The position numbers and the translations under genes are program-made. Under the pieces are notes generated by a model. It did no database searches, had not been told where the DNA came from, and worked only from the letters and a program-made list of their open reading frames with translations. This document shows, piece after piece, positions 24,276-32,828 of a stretch of DNA of 57,094 bases. The stretch spans positions 1 through 57,094 of the forward strand of contig DASSEV010000068.1 of NCBI GenBank assembly GCA_035695105.1. Reading direction: 5' to 3'. The stretch comes from JAICYJ01 sp035695105. GTDB lineage: Bacteria > Actinomycetota > Thermoleophilia > Gaiellales > JAICJC01. Position 1 is the stretch's first letter. Every line of letters begins with the position of its first letter.

Positions 24276-25793
24276 ATGCAGCTGCGCGAGGTGGTGGAGA
24301 CGTCCGAGGCGGTCGCCGCGACGCGGTCACGAACCGCGAAGATCGAGGCCATCGCCGCCGCCCTGACGCGGATGACGCCCGCAGAGCTGCCCGCCGGCGC
24401 CGCATTCCTGGCCGGCGAGCCGCGGCAGCGGCGGCTGGGCGTCGGGTGGGCGTCCCTGCGAGATGTCCCGCCCCCGGCATCCCGGCCGGCCCTCACGATC
24501 ACGGACGTGGACACCGCCTTCGAGCGGCTGGCCGCCCTCGCGGGCTCCGGCTCCCAGGCGTCGCGGGCCGGGGTGCTGGGAGCGCTGCTCGCCGCCGCCA
24601 GCGAGGACGAGCAGCGCTACTTGCGCGGACTGATCCTCGGCGATCTTCGACAGGGGGCGCTGCAGTCCATCGTCACCGACGCCGTCGCCAGGGCGGCCGG
24701 CGTCCACGTCGCGGATGCCCGGCGGGCGCTGATGCTGCTCGGCGACGCCGGGGAGCTCGGGCGCATCGCGCTGACCCAGGGCGTCGAGGGCCTGCGCGCG
24801 GTGCATCTCCAGGTCGGCCGTCCCATCCACCCGATGCTGGCCGGATCGGCCCCGGATCTCCCCGCCGCGATGGAGAAGACCGGGCCGGCCGCGCTCGAGT
24901 GGAAGCTCGACGGCGCGCGGATCCAGGTGCATCGCGACGGCTCGGACGTCGGCGTCTACACGCGGTCGCTGGATGATGTGACCGCTCGCGTGCCCGAGGT
25001 GGTCGAGGCCGTGCGGTCGCTTTCCGCGCGGCGGCTGGTGCTGGACGGCGAGGCGATCGCGCTGCGCGAGGACGGCCGCCCGCAGCCCTTCCAGGTGACC
25101 GGCTCGCGCTTCGGGAGCAGCCGCGACGTGGAGGATCTGCGCCGGACGACTCCGCTGACGCCGTTCGTCTTCGACGTCCTCCACGTGGACGGCGATGACC
25201 TGCTCGACCTGCCCGGCGCCGACAGGGCTCAGCGTCTCGCCGAGCTGCTGCCGGACGGGATGCGCGTGCCCCGGCAGGTCCCAGCGTCGTCGGCCGAGGC
25301 GGCGGCGTTCCAGCGCGAGGCGCTTTCACGCGGCCACGAGGGCGTGCTGGTCAAGGCGCTCGCGGCGCCGTACGCGGCCGGGCGGCGCGGCGCGGGCTGG
25401 ATCAAGGTGAAGCCACGGCACACACTCGACCTGGTCGTGCTCGCGGCGGAGTGGGGGCACGGACGCAGGCGGGGATGGCTCAGCAACCTGCACCTGGGCG
25501 CCAGGGCGGACGACGGCAGCGGCTTCGTGATGCTCGGGAAGACGTTCAAGGGCCTGACCGACGCGCTGCTGGCCTGGCAGACCGAGCGCCTGCTGGAGCT
25601 CGAGACCTCGAGGAGCGGGATCACGGTGTTCGTCCACCCGGAGCTTGTGGTCGAGATTGCATTCGACGGCCTGCAGCGCAGCACGCGCTACCCCGGAGGC
25701 GTGGCGCTCCGCTTCGCCCGCGTCCTTCGCTACCGCGACGACAAGCGCGCCGACGAGGCGGACACGCTCTCGGCGGTGCTCGCGCTGGCGTAG
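24276..25793 (+). CDS. ligB: ATP-dependent DNA ligase, LigB type, 505 aa
   Basis: Seals nicks in DNA using ATP. An N-terminal helical DNA-binding domain (residues 1-190) precedes the nucleotidyltransferase core. Lys210 in EWKLDGARIQVH is the adenylated lysine (motif I, KxDG). Motif III appears as LVLDGEAIAL, motif IV as HEGVLVK and motif V as GWIKVKP. A C-terminal OB-fold follows (LDLVVLAAEWGHGRR to the end). Length and layout match mycobacterial LigB, an accessory rather than essential ligase. The ATG lies 7 bases after a TANNNT box. It is followed 39 bases later by an unrelated membrane gene with its own leaderless promoter. Confidence 0.92.
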   Translation: MQLREVVETSEAVAATRSRTAKIEAIAAALTRMTPAELPAGAAFLAGEPRQRRLGVGWASLRDVPPPASRPALTITDVDTAFERLAALAGSGSQASRAGVLGALLAAASEDEQRYLRGLILGDLRQGALQSIVTDAVARAAGVHVADARRALMLLGDAGELGRIALTQGVEGLRAVHLQVGRPIHPMLAGSAPDLPAAMEKTGPAALEWKLDGARIQVHRDGSDVGVYTRSLDDVTARVPEVVEAVRSLSARRLVLDGEAIALREDGRPQPFQVTGSRFGSSRDVEDLRRTTPLTPFVFDVLHVDGDDLLDLPGADRAQRLAELLPDGMRVPRQVPASSAEAAAFQREALSRGHEGVLVKALAAPYAAGRRGAGWIKVKPRHTLDLVVLAAEWGHGRRRGWLSNLHLGARADDGSGFVMLGKTFKGLTDALLAWQTERLLELETSRSGITVFVHPELVVEIAFDGLQRSTRYPGGVALRFARVLRYRDDKRADEADTLSAVLALA

Positions 25794-25832
25794 GGCCGCG
25801 GTTCCGTCCCCGCCGGTTGCTAGCGTCGGGGC

Positions 25833-26570
25833 GTGAGCTACTGCCCGAACTGCGGCACACCGTTGCCCGAGGGCGCAGCGTTCTGCCCCAACTGCGGCCA
25901 CCAGGTCGGCGAAGCGGCGCCGGACACCCCGGGCGGGACTCCGCCGCCGCCGGCCGTTGACTACCCGGCCCGGCTCGACGTCGACTATCCGGACCACCCC
26001 CTGGGCCGTCTCTCGACGCTCTTCCGGCCGTTCATGCTGATTCCGATCGGCATCATCTACGCACTCCTGACCGGGCCGTCGACGTTCTCCTCGGGCGCTC
26101 ACGGCGCTCGTGCGGTGGTCGTTGGCGGCGGCGGCCTCGGGCTGCCGCTCGCGCTGATGCTGTTGTTCCGCAAGCGGTATCCGGGCTGGTGGTTCGACTG
26201 GCTGCTCGCACTGACGCGGTTCGGTACCCGGATCGGCGTGTACGCGGCGCTGATGGACGACCGCTATCCGTCGACGGAGGACGAGCAGGCGGTGCATCTC
26301 GACCTCGACCGGCCCGATGCCTCGCAGCTGTCCCGAGGCCTGCCGCTGATCAAGTGGCTGCTGGCGATCCCGCACTACATCGTGCTGTTCGCGCTCGGGA
26401 TCGGTGCGTTCTTCGTTGTGGTGATCGCCTGGTTCGCGATCCTGTTCACCGGCCGCTACCCGCGGTGGGCGTTCAACTACGTGCTCGGCGTGCTGCGGTG
26501 GGGCCTGCGTGTGGACGCCTACGCGTTCCTGCTCATCACCGACCGCTACCCACCCTTCAGCCTCAGCTGA
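25833..26570 (+). CDS. Zinc-ribbon and DUF4389 membrane protein, 245 aa
   Basis: A double-Cys zinc ribbon at the N-terminus (YCPNCGTPLPEGAAFCPNCGH) is followed by a proline-rich linker and a DUF4389 region with about four hydrophobic segments. DUF4389 marks include PLIKWLLAIPHYIVL and the repeated GRYPRWAFNYVLGVLRW. The family is common in actinobacteria and its function is unknown. The GTG at 25833 lies 6 bases after TAGCGT (25821-25826), a TANNNT box, and has no ribosome site, so translation is probably leaderless. It converges on the DmdA-like gene with 10 bases between stops. Confidence 0.85.
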   Translation: MSYCPNCGTPLPEGAAFCPNCGHQVGEAAPDTPGGTPPPPAVDYPARLDVDYPDHPLGRLSTLFRPFMLIPIGIIYALLTGPSTFSSGAHGARAVVVGGGGLGLPLALMLLFRKRYPGWWFDWLLALTRFGTRIGVYAALMDDRYPSTEDEQAVHLDLDRPDASQLSRGLPLIKWLLAIPHYIVLFALGIGAFFVVVIAWFAILFTGRYPRWAFNYVLGVLRWGLRVDAYAFLLITDRYPPFSLS

Positions 26571-26580
26571 CCGCGCGGGC

Positions 26581-27747
26581 TCAGCTGGCCAGCTTCTGCA
26601 GCGACTGCGCCGGGCGCTCCTTGCGCGGGTCGACGAACGGGATGGCGGTGGTGCGGCCGGTCATCGCGCCCCATTCCGATTCCACCTCGATGGCGTTGCC
26701 GGGATCGGCAAGGTCGATCGGCACCCAGACGTATCCGATGTTCTTCTGCAGGCCGGGGGACCAGACGGCGTCGGTCACCTTCCCGATCTGCTTCCCGCCG
26801 CTGTGCGCGGGCCAGATCGACGTGATGCCCTCGATCGGCTCGGACCCGTCGAACTCGATCCCGACCAGCTTGCGGTCGACGCCCTCCGCGCGGATCCGCT
26901 CGAGCGCCTCCTTGCCGATGTAGTCCTGCGGCTGGTCCTCGACCAGGCGCTCGAGGCCCATGACGTGGAACGGGGTGTCGGCAAGCGTGATGTCGGAGCC
27001 CCAGTTGAAGATGCCCGCCTCGACGCGGCGGGCCTCGTTCGGAGCGATCGGCCGGATGCCGAACTCCTCCCCGGCGCCCATGATCGCGTCCCAGAGCTCG
27101 TCGCCGCGGCTGCCGTCGAGCAGGTTGACCTCGAAGCCCGGCACGGCCGACCATCCGGTGCGCGTGATCACGACCGGGATGTCGCCGATCTCGAACCGCT
27201 CGCACCAGTAGTACTTGATGTCGTAGATCGCCTCTCCCACGAGCTTCTCCAGCGTGCGCGCCGAGAGCGGCCCCTGCACCTGGCAGGGGTGCACGTCCGG
27301 GTAGCTGACCTCGGCGTCGAGGCCGAGCTGCGAGCGCACGCCGAGGGCGTAGAGCCCCGCGTCCGAGTCGGCCAGCTGCATCCACCACACGTTCTGCTCG
27401 GGGTGCACGAGCACCGGATCGTTGACGATGCCGCCGCTCGGAGCCGTGACCAGCATGTACTTGCACTGCTTGACGGCGCACCTGGTCAGGTCGCGGCAGG
27501 TGAGCATGTCGATCAGGCGGTCGGCGTCGGGGCCGCTGACCTGCACGGTGCGCTCGACGCCGACGTCCCACAGCGTGACGCCCTCGTTCAGGGCCCGGTA
27601 CTCCACGGCCACGTCGTCGTACTCGGCCGGCAGGTACATCTTGTTGTAGATGTCGTACGCCTTGCAGCCCGCCCGGCGCGTCGCCTCGAAGTACGGCGAC
27701 CGCCTGTACCAGGGGCCGAAGTAGAGCTTGGTCGTGATGTCCGCCAT
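26581..27747 (-). CDS. DmdA-like tetrahydrofolate-dependent demethylase (GcvT superfamily), 388 aa
   Basis: An aminomethyltransferase-fold protein whose whole length resembles DMSP demethylase DmdA more than glycine-cleavage T protein. Shared stretches include KAYDIYNKMYLP, LWDVGVERTVQVSGPDA, TCRDLT, GGIVNDPV and WWMQLADSD. Later parts are RTGWSAVPGFEVNLL and RRVEAGIFNWGSD. Family members pass a methyl group from a sulphonium or amine to tetrahydrofolate in the cytoplasm. Which methylated substrate is used here is open: the neighbours (TMADH-like enzyme, Rieske oxygenase) point to N-methyl compounds. It is divergent from the TMADH-like gene across a TetR-type palindrome. Confidence 0.75.
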   Translation of the reverse strand: MADITTKLYFGPWYRRSPYFEATRRAGCKAYDIYNKMYLPAEYDDVAVEYRALNEGVTLWDVGVERTVQVSGPDADRLIDMLTCRDLTRCAVKQCKYMLVTAPSGGIVNDPVLVHPEQNVWWMQLADSDAGLYALGVRSQLGLDAEVSYPDVHPCQVQGPLSARTLEKLVGEAIYDIKYYWCERFEIGDIPVVITRTGWSAVPGFEVNLLDGSRGDELWDAIMGAGEEFGIRPIAPNEARRVEAGIFNWGSDITLADTPFHVMGLERLVEDQPQDYIGKEALERIRAEGVDRKLVGIEFDGSEPIEGITSIWPAHSGGKQIGKVTDAVWSPGLQKNIGYVWVPIDLADPGNAIEVESEWGAMTGRTTAIPFVDPRKERPAQSLQKLAS

Positions 27748-27809
27748 GTGCCGTGGTGTCCCTTCCGCGCTCGCGCGCCGTCGTCCCTTCCTGATAGGAT
27801 CCGCCCTCC

Positions 27810-27827
27810 TGACTGACTAGTCAATCA
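27810..27827. promoter_or_regulatory. TetR-type palindromic operator, second site
   Basis: TGACTGACTAGTCAATCA is an 18-base palindrome with 8 of 9 pairs matched, lying between the divergent DmdA-like and TMADH-like genes. It matches 14 of 18 bases of the site at 14836-14853. On the minus strand a TTGACT within it could be the -35 of the DmdA-like gene. A TAGCAT at 27869-27874 is a candidate -10 for the other gene. Confidence 0.65.
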
Positions 27828-27884
27828 AATTGCGGGCCGCGGCGCAAACCGGCGACAGCCGCCGCGGCTAGCATCCCCGCCCCA

Positions 27885-29951
27885 GTGACCCGCGACCCGC
27901 GCTACGACGTCCTCTTCGAGCCCGTTCAGATCGGGCCGGTGACGGCGCGCAACCGCTTCTTCCAGGTGCCTCACTGCAACGGAATGGGGCACCGCGACCC
28001 GACCGCCCTGGCCGAGATGCGCGGTGTCAAGGCCGAGGGCGGCTGGGCGGTCGTCTGCACGGAGGAGGTCGAGATCCACCACACCTCCGAGGTCTCCCCC
28101 TACGCCGAAGGCCGGCTGTGGGACGACAGCGACATCCCGGCGCTCGCGAGGATGACCGAGCGCGTCCACGCGCATGGCTCGCTGGCGGGGATCGAGCCGG
28201 TGCACAACGGCATCCACGGTGCGAACCTGTGGAGCCGGGAGGCGCCGATGGCCGCGGGTCACATGCCGGTCACCGGCGACGACCCGCTGCAGGTGCGGCG
28301 GATGAGCATGCAGGACATCGACGACCTCCGCCGCTGGCACCGCCGTGCCGTGGCACGGTCGATCGAGGCCGGGTTCGACCTCGTCTACGTGTACGCCTCG
28401 CACGGCCTGAACACGGCCGGCCAGTTCCTGTCGCCCCGGTACAACTTCCGCACAGACGGCTACGGCGGCAGCCTCGAGAACCGCGCGCGGCTGCTGCGCG
28501 AGCTGCTCGAGGACACGCTCGAGGAGGCCGACGGCCGCATCGCCGTCGCCTGCCGGATCACGGTCACCGAGCTGATGGGCGACCAGGGCGTCCAGCGGGA
28601 GGACATCGAGCAGGTGCTGCGGTGGATGGGCGAGCTCCCCGACCTCTGGGACTTCGTCGCCGGGCAGTGGGAGGACGACTCGATGACCGCGCGGTTCGCC
28701 GACGAGGGCCATCAGGAGCAGTACGTGCGCGGCCTCAAGCAGCTGACGACCAGGCCGGTGGTCGGAGTGGGGCGGTTCACGTCGCCCGACACGATGGTGC
28801 GGATGATCCGCGACGGGGTGCTCGACTTCATCGGCGCCGCGCGCCCGTCGATCGCCGACCCGTTCCTGCCGCGCAAGATCGAGGAGGGCCGGCTCGAGGA
28901 CATCTGCGAGTGCATCGGATGCAACATCTGCGTCTCCGGGGACGCGACGAAGACGCCGATCCGCTGCACGCAGAACCCGACGATGGGCGAGGAGTGGCGC
29001 CGCGGCTGGCATCCCGAGCGGGTGCGGCCGCGCGCGACCGGGGCGAAGGTGCTGGTCGCAGGCGCCGGCCCGGCCGGCCTCGAGGCCGCGCGGGCGCTGG
29101 GAATGCGTGGGTACGAGGTGATCCTGGCCGAGGCCACGTCCCAGCTCGGCGGGCGGGTGGCCCGCGAGGCGCGCTTGCCCGGCATGGCGACGTACATCCG
29201 CGTCCTGGACTACCGGAAGGCCCAGCTCGAGAAGCTGACGAACGTCGAGATCGCCTACGACAGCCGGCTGGACGCCGAGGAGGTGCTGTCGTACGGGTTC
29301 GACCACGTCGCCGTCGCGACCGGCGCGGAGTGGCGGCGGGACGGCACGGGCCGGTGGCACACGGCGCCGGTCGAGATCGATCCGACCGTCGGCGTGCTGA
29401 CCCCCGACGACCTGATGGCCGGTGCGCGGCCGCAGGGCGATCGCGTCGTCCTGTTCGACGACGACCACTACTACATGGGCGGCGTGCTGGCCGAGCTGCT
29501 CGCGCGCGAGGGGCGGACGGTCACCCTCGTCACGCCGGCCGCCCGCGTCTCGGAGTGGACGGTGAACACGATGGAGCAGGACCGGATCCAGCGCCGCCTG
29601 CTCGAGCTCGGGGTCGAGGTGCTCGTGTCGCACACGCTCGCCGGCGCATCCCCGGGGGCGGCGCGGATCGCCTGCGTCTACACGGAGCGCGAACGCGAGC
29701 TGCCGGCGGACGGGCTCGTGCTGGTGACAGCTCGAAACCCCCTGGACGGGCTCGCAGCGGAGCTGCTGGATTCGTCCGACCGGTGGTCCGACGCGGGCGT
29801 CGCCTCCGTGCGGGCGGTCGGCGATGCCTGGGCGCCGGCCACGATCGCGGCAGCGGTGTGGGACGGCCGCAGGTACGCGGAGGAGCTGGAGCAGGAGGAC
29901 GACCGCGAGGTGCCCCTGCGGCGGGAGATCATCCGGCTGGCGGAGGAGTAG
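27885..29951 (+). CDS. Trimethylamine-dehydrogenase-like iron-sulphur flavoprotein, 688 aa
   Basis: A three-domain enzyme: an old-yellow-enzyme FMN barrel (1-340), a [4Fe-4S] segment with Cys343, Cys346, Cys349 and Cys361, and a dinucleotide-binding domain starting KVLVAGAGPAGLEAARALG. Cys31 in FFQVPHCNG corresponds to the Cys that forms 6-S-cysteinyl-FMN in trimethylamine dehydrogenase. Members oxidatively demethylate amines and pass electrons to ETF. The aromatic bowl residue Tyr60 of TMADH is Glu61 here, and the Trp just after the third cluster Cys is missing, so trimethylamine is unlikely to be the substrate. N-methylproline demethylases also belong to this family. The start is GTG after a TAGCAT box. 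Confidence 0.85.
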   Translation: MTRDPRYDVLFEPVQIGPVTARNRFFQVPHCNGMGHRDPTALAEMRGVKAEGGWAVVCTEEVEIHHTSEVSPYAEGRLWDDSDIPALARMTERVHAHGSLAGIEPVHNGIHGANLWSREAPMAAGHMPVTGDDPLQVRRMSMQDIDDLRRWHRRAVARSIEAGFDLVYVYASHGLNTAGQFLSPRYNFRTDGYGGSLENRARLLRELLEDTLEEADGRIAVACRITVTELMGDQGVQREDIEQVLRWMGELPDLWDFVAGQWEDDSMTARFADEGHQEQYVRGLKQLTTRPVVGVGRFTSPDTMVRMIRDGVLDFIGAARPSIADPFLPRKIEEGRLEDICECIGCNICVSGDATKTPIRCTQNPTMGEEWRRGWHPERVRPRATGAKVLVAGAGPAGLEAARALGMRGYEVILAEATSQLGGRVAREARLPGMATYIRVLDYRKAQLEKLTNVEIAYDSRLDAEEVLSYGFDHVAVATGAEWRRDGTGRWHTAPVEIDPTVGVLTPDDLMAGARPQGDRVVLFDDDHYYMGGVLAELLAREGRTVTLVTPAARVSEWTVNTMEQDRIQRRLLELGVEVLVSHTLAGASPGAARIACVYTERERELPADGLVLVTARNPLDGLAAELLDSSDRWSDAGVASVRAVGDAWAPATIAAAVWDGRRYAEELEQEDDREVPLRREIIRLAEE

Positions 29952-30771
29952 TCCCGGCCGTCTCCCGCTCGCGCTGCCAGAGCACCGGAAACAGCGCGTG
30001 GCGCATCGGCGCGCCGGCGGCAAGGTCGTCCGCCAGGCCGGGGAACTCGGGAGATGTGCGCCATCGGCGCGGTGCGTGGACGACGTCGTCGCCGAGGAAC
30101 CGCACCGAGAACGCCCGACGCCTGCGGCCCGGCTCGACGCCGCCCGCGGCGTGCAGCGTCAGCATGTGGAAGAACACGCCGTCACCCGGCTCGAGCTCCC
30201 AGCCGACGATCGGGAACGCGTCGCGGTCGGCCTCGATGTCGGGCAGGTCCTGCAGGCTGCCCTCGGGGAACCACCGGGCCTCGTTGTCCATGAAGGTGCG
30301 CGGCATCAGCCAGGGCCCACGGTGCGAGCCGGCGACGAACTCGAGCGTGGCGGAGCGGCTGACCGCGTCGACGGGCATCCAGAGGCTGCAGGTCTGGCTG
30401 CCGTCGATGTTGTAGTACGGCTGGTCCTGGTGCCAGGGCGTCGGCTGGCGGGTGCCCGGCTCCTTGACCAGCATGTGGTCGTGGAACAGGCGCACCTCGT
30501 CCGCGCCCATCAGCAGTCCGGCGATCTCGGCGGCCGGAGACTCACGGATGAAGCGTTCGTACTCGGGGATGCGCGACCAGTTGCAGAAGTCCTCGACGAA
30601 CCGGCCGCGGTCGCTATCCGGGCTGGCAACCAGCGCGCGATCGCTGGGATCGGCCAGGTTGCGCTCGATTCCGCGCTCGACGAGCGCGACCAGCTCGGGG
30701 TCGAAGGCGCCGCGGACACAGACGGCGCCGTCGCGCTGAAAGTCGTCGATCAGCTGCGGGTCGAGCGGCAT
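29929..30771 (-). CDS. Phytanoyl-CoA dioxygenase (PhyH) family Fe(II)/2-oxoglutarate oxygenase, 280 aa
   Basis: A cupin-fold dioxygenase that uses Fe(II), oxygen and 2-oxoglutarate. The iron facial triad is visible: His and Asp in TPWHQDQPYY, and the distal His in MLTLHAAGGVEPGRRRRAFSVRF, where a following Arg would bind 2-oxoglutarate. The N-terminal DDFQRDGAVCVRGAFDPELVALV is typical of the family. Members hydroxylate acyl-CoAs, ectoine and other small molecules. It converges on the TMADH-like gene with a 23-base overlap, so it may act in the same pathway, though its own promoter region carries repeat copy 3 rather than the TetR operator. Confidence 0.87.
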   Translation of the reverse strand: MPLDPQLIDDFQRDGAVCVRGAFDPELVALVERGIERNLADPSDRALVASPDSDRGRFVEDFCNWSRIPEYERFIRESPAAEIAGLLMGADEVRLFHDHMLVKEPGTRQPTPWHQDQPYYNIDGSQTCSLWMPVDAVSRSATLEFVAGSHRGPWLMPRTFMDNEARWFPEGSLQDLPDIEADRDAFPIVGWELEPGDGVFFHMLTLHAAGGVEPGRRRRAFSVRFLGDDVVHAPRRWRTSPEFPGLADDLAAGAPMRHALFPVLWQRERETAGTTPPPAG

Positions 30772-30792
30772 CCAGGGGAGGGTATCGGGTTT

Positions 30793-30950
30793 GGGGTCAG
30801 GCCTTCGGCCTGACCCGTTGACGAGGGGCGCCAGTATCAGGCTTCAGCCTGGCACCGCTTCGGCTGACGTCGATGACAGCCAGGCGGGGTCGCGCTGAAG
30901 CGCGACCCCTGGCGACACCCACCAACGGGGTCAGGCCGGAGTCCTGACCC
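30793..30950. repeat. Four-hairpin interspersed repeat, copy 3 (inverted)
   Basis: Reverse-complemented relative to copies 1 and 2, with all four hairpins. The terminal ones read GGGGTCAGGCC-TTC-GGCC and, at the other end, GGGGTCAGGCC..TCCTGACCCC. The inner hairpin here is a perfect 11-base stem (GGGGTCGCGCT with AGCGCGACCCC) where copy 1 has GAGCT/AGCTC, so both sides changed together. It lies between the PhyH start and the CBS-protein stop. Confidence 0.82.
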
Positions 30951-30953
30951 CAA

Positions 30954-31349
30954 TCAGCCGTCCACGCAGAACCGGCCGTGGCTGCGGTTCAGGCACAGCA
31001 TTCCGGCCAGCCGGCCGTCGCCGTCCACGACCACCAGCCGCTCGCCGTCGAGCTCCGTCAGCGTCTCGATCGCGGCGCGCATGGTCGCGTCCGGTGCGAT
31101 CAGATGCGGCTCCGAGCCGTAGTCGGCCGCGTGCTCCGACGCATCCGCCGACGCCGGAACGTCATCCCGTCCCAGCTCGCCCGTGACCCGTCCGCTCCCG
31201 TCGACCAGCGGGACGACGAGCACCTTCGGGTTCTCGAACATCGACCGCGCGTCGGCGACCGTGGCGTCCGCCGGCAGCGACTTCGGACGGTGGATCATCA
31301 CCTCGGACACCGGCCGGTCTGCAACCGCCTCGATGTCGAGCTCGTTCAT
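30954..31349 (-). CDS. CBS-domain protein, 131 aa
   Basis: Two CBS motifs in tandem make one Bateman module: VSEVMIHRPKSLPADATVADARSMF with VLVVPLVDGSGRVTGELGRDDV, then HLIAPDATMRAAIETLTELDGERLVVVDGDGRLAGMLCL. Such modules bind adenosyl nucleotides (AMP, ATP, SAM) and sense energy or ligand state. There is no other domain. The ATG at 31349 shares one base with the isocitrate dehydrogenase stop, so the pair is translationally coupled. It may regulate that enzyme allosterically, but this is inference from position. Confidence 0.87.
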   Translation of the reverse strand: MNELDIEAVADRPVSEVMIHRPKSLPADATVADARSMFENPKVLVVPLVDGSGRVTGELGRDDVPASADASEHAADYGSEPHLIAPDATMRAAIETLTELDGERLVVVDGDGRLAGMLCLNRSHGRFCVDG

Positions 31350-32785
31350 CAGTCCTCGCCCTGCGCCCTGGTGTAGGCCATGGCGCCGTCGAACTCGTGC
31401 AGCTTCTCGATGTGCGTGAACCGGTGACCGTCCGCCAGCCGCGAGAGCAGCGCCAGCAGGTCGCCGTCCGACAGCTCCGTGGACGCGTCCCGCATCAGGA
31501 ATCGGCATCGCCATGCGTCGACGCAGTCGGTCGGCGTGCCGGTGGGCGGGTAGACCTTGGTGCCGCGGTTGTCGACCAGCCGCAGCTCCACGGGGGAGTC
31601 GGCCACGAGGCTCTCCATCGCGCCCCCGAGCTGGTCGGGCGTCCCGTCCCACTCGACGAACACGTCGACGCCGGCGACGCGGCGCGAGGACGGATGCACG
31701 AGCGCCGGCTCGGTCGACACCTGTGGCAGCTTGAGCGGCCGGTACTCACGCGCAGGCCAGGCCGACGAGGTGGCGCCCAGGTTGCCGATGATGGCGTCCG
31801 TGAAGGCGGTCGTCGAGGCGGCGCCCTCGTCGCCGACGACGTCGCGCGTGAGCGTCCCCTGCTCGAGGGTCACGAGCAGCGCGTTCTCGATCGCCGACGC
31901 CTGCTCGAACAGCTGCAGGTGCCGGAGCATCATGATCGCCGCGCCGATCATCGCGGTCGGATTGATCGTGTTCTTGCCGGCGTACTTCGGCGCCGAGCCG
32001 TGCACCGCCTCGAAGATGGCGACGTCGGAGCCGAGGTTGGCGGACGGCGCGAAGCCGAGCCCTCCGACCAGCGCGGAGGTAAGGTCGCTGAGGATGTCGC
32101 CGTTCATGTTCGTCGTCACGATCACGTCGAACTGCTCGGGCCGCTTGACCAGCTGGTGCGCGCAGTTGTCGACGATCACATGCCACGCCTCGATGTCCGG
32201 GTACTCCGGCGCGATCTCCTCGAAGGTGCGCTTGAGCAGCCCCTCGGTGAGCTTCATGATGTTCGACTTGGTCGCGCACGCGACGCTGCGGCGGCCCTCG
32301 GCGCACGCGAACTCGAACGCCAGGCGCACGATCTTCTCGCAGCCCTTGCGCGAGATCACCTTGAGGCACTGGGCAACCCCGGGCGTCTGCATGTGCTCGA
32401 TGCCCGCGTAGAGATCCTCGACGTTCTCGCGGATGACAACGAGGTCGATGCCGCGGCCGGAGTACGGTGTGGTCACACCCGGGAACTCGCGCGCCGGGCG
32501 GATGTTCGCGTAGGTCTCGAACAGCTTGCGAAGCGTCACGTTGGCGCTCTTCTCGCCGTAGCCGACGGGGGTTTCGAGCGGGCCCTTGAGCACCACGCGG
32601 GAGCGGGCGATGGAGTCGATGGTGTCCTGCGGCACGCCCGTCGGGAGGCCCTGCTTGAACACCTCGGCGCCCGCCTGGCGCACCTCCCATTCGATCGACG
32701 CACCGCTTGCATCGACGAGCCGGCGAGCCGACTCGACCACCTCGGGGCCGATGCCGTCCCCCGGAATCACGGTCACCAGTGTCAT
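31349..32785 (-). CDS. icd: NADP-dependent isocitrate dehydrogenase, 478 aa
   Basis: A citric-acid-cycle enzyme that decarboxylates isocitrate to 2-oxoglutarate. The family signature NMNGDILSDLTSALVGGLGFAPSANLGSD is visible (residues about 228-256), as are the substrate loop KSANVTLRKLFETYANIRPAREFPG and the metal-binding aspartates around it. Beyond residue 350 there is an extra C-terminal domain (DVFVEWDGTPDQLGGAMESL), as in the longer Thermus-type enzymes. It starts at ATG 32785 and is followed directly by a CBS protein. The 300 bases upstream contain an inverted-repeat element. Confidence 0.9.
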   Translation of the reverse strand: MTLVTVIPGDGIGPEVVESARRLVDASGASIEWEVRQAGAEVFKQGLPTGVPQDTIDSIARSRVVLKGPLETPVGYGEKSANVTLRKLFETYANIRPAREFPGVTTPYSGRGIDLVVIRENVEDLYAGIEHMQTPGVAQCLKVISRKGCEKIVRLAFEFACAEGRRSVACATKSNIMKLTEGLLKRTFEEIAPEYPDIEAWHVIVDNCAHQLVKRPEQFDVIVTTNMNGDILSDLTSALVGGLGFAPSANLGSDVAIFEAVHGSAPKYAGKNTINPTAMIGAAIMMLRHLQLFEQASAIENALLVTLEQGTLTRDVVGDEGAASTTAFTDAIIGNLGATSSAWPAREYRPLKLPQVSTEPALVHPSSRRVAGVDVFVEWDGTPDQLGGAMESLVADSPVELRLVDNRGTKVYPPTGTPTDCVDAWRCRFLMRDASTELSDGDLLALLSRLADGHRFTHIEKLHEFDGAMAYTRAQGED

Positions 32786-32828
32786 GGGTCGGCAGCCTAA
32801 CGGAAGGCCTGTCGGGCCCGTGCCGTCA

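Noticed and set aside
17335..30950. The repeats as a CRISPR array
   Set aside because: The copies are 3-13 kb apart, have internal hairpins and lack the short regular repeat-spacer layout.
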